A stretch of 64,000 bases of DNA from Acidobacteria bacterium Ga0074141 (GTDB lineage Bacteria; Acidobacteriota; Blastocatellia; Pyrinomonadales; Pyrinomonadaceae). The stretch spans positions 62,001 through 126,000 of the forward strand of contig LNDP01000025.1 of assembly GCA_001464665.1 (NCBI GenBank). The letters run 5' to 3'. Below, piece by piece: positions 63,762 to 64,000 of the stretch. The notes below the pieces were generated by a model that was not told where the DNA came from, made no database searches, and worked only from the letters and a program-made list of their open reading frames with translations. Each line of letters begins with the position of its first letter. The stretch's first letter is position 1. Position numbers and translations under genes: made by a program.

Positions 63762-64000
63762 ATGGTTAGAACATTCAATTCGGTTTCGCCAAAGATCGAC
63801 CCGACGGCTTTTGTTGCCGGGGATGCCATCGTCATCGGCGATGTTGAGATCGGCGAGGACGCGAGCATTTGGTTCGGGTCTGTCGTTCGCGGTGATGTGA
63901 ACTTCATCCGCATCGGCGCCCGGACGAACATCCAGGACGCGACCGTCATCCACGTCAGCTCAAAAACGCACTCGACCATCCTCGAACACGAGGTAACGGT
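63762..64000 (+). CDS. gamma-class carbonic anhydrase-like protein (3' end beyond window)
   Basis: 79 codons visible from the ATG at 63762. Left-handed beta-helix hexapeptide repeats (IVIGDVEIGEDASIWFGSVV, RGDVNFIRIGARTNIQD) and the VIHV segment with the first metal His are typical of the YrdA/CaiE/CamH group. The other His ligands lie outside the window. Confidence 0.88.
   Translation, partial: MVRTFNSVSPKIDPTAFVAGDAIVIGDVEIGEDASIWFGSVVRGDVNFIRIGARTNIQDATVIHVSSKTHSTILEHEVT

Overview
The window looks like one contig of a Gram-negative, GC-moderate bacterium. Large secreted proteins that combine calcium-loop VCBS/FG-GAP repeats with RHS/YD repeats, a fused 2-oxoacid:ferredoxin oxidoreductase alpha subunit, and a trypsin-nuclease fusion fit Acidobacteriota (Blastocatellia, Pyrinomonas-like). 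That placement is inferred from gene style, not from a marker gene.

Left part (1-9.4 kb, minus strand): a type I-E CRISPR-Cas operon in canonical order: WYL regulator, cas3, cse1 (cas8e), cse2, cas7e, cas5e, cas6e, cas1. Genes overlap or abut throughout. cas1 is cut by the window edge; cas2 and the CRISPR array would lie further left and are not visible.

Accessory region (9.8-34.7 kb): two RHS loci, each followed by a small secreted protein that could be its partner. Locus 1 is one 2094-aa chain (VCBS + RHS + HExxH tail). Locus 2 is split into a membrane-anchored VCBS protein and a separate RHS protein. Between and around them lie a trypsin-like protease fused to a DRGH non-specific nuclease, a patatin-like phospholipase with a membrane insert, three decayed RHS fragments, one intact and one broken tyrosine recombinase, two 3' tRNA halves (Ala-like at 18.05 kb, Thr-like at 34.3 kb) that look like attachment scars, and a 275-bp mini-element bounded by perfect 21-bp inverted repeats around a dead REP-type transposase.

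Core-like part (34.8-64 kb): an AddB/AddA-type helicase-nuclease pair; a kor (2-oxoacid oxidoreductase) locus interrupted by an esterase and a BrnT/BrnA toxin-antitoxin pair; a run of small genes separated by copies of the 3' end of a DUF2200 gene; a GltD-like flavin/iron-sulfur protein; an ECF sigma/anti-sigma pair; a transaldolase-glucose-6-phosphate isomerase-6-phosphogluconolactonase operon; an orphan PIN protein; a TPR protein with two retropepsin-like domains; an 8-oxoguanine glycosylase; a D-Ala-D-Ala carboxypeptidase; MurJ; a DUF433/DUF5615 pair; and the start of a gamma-carbonic anhydrase.

The least expected structure is the repeated pattern of small genes inserted directly behind a copy of a host gene's 3' end. 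It is seen independently at the DUF2200 gene (three extra tails) and at korA (one extra tail flanking BrnT/BrnA). It looks like modular gene accretion that leaves the host reading frame ending intact. Palindromic REP-like elements, one of them inserted in frame inside the GltD-like gene, add to the picture of a repeat-rich, actively rearranging genome.
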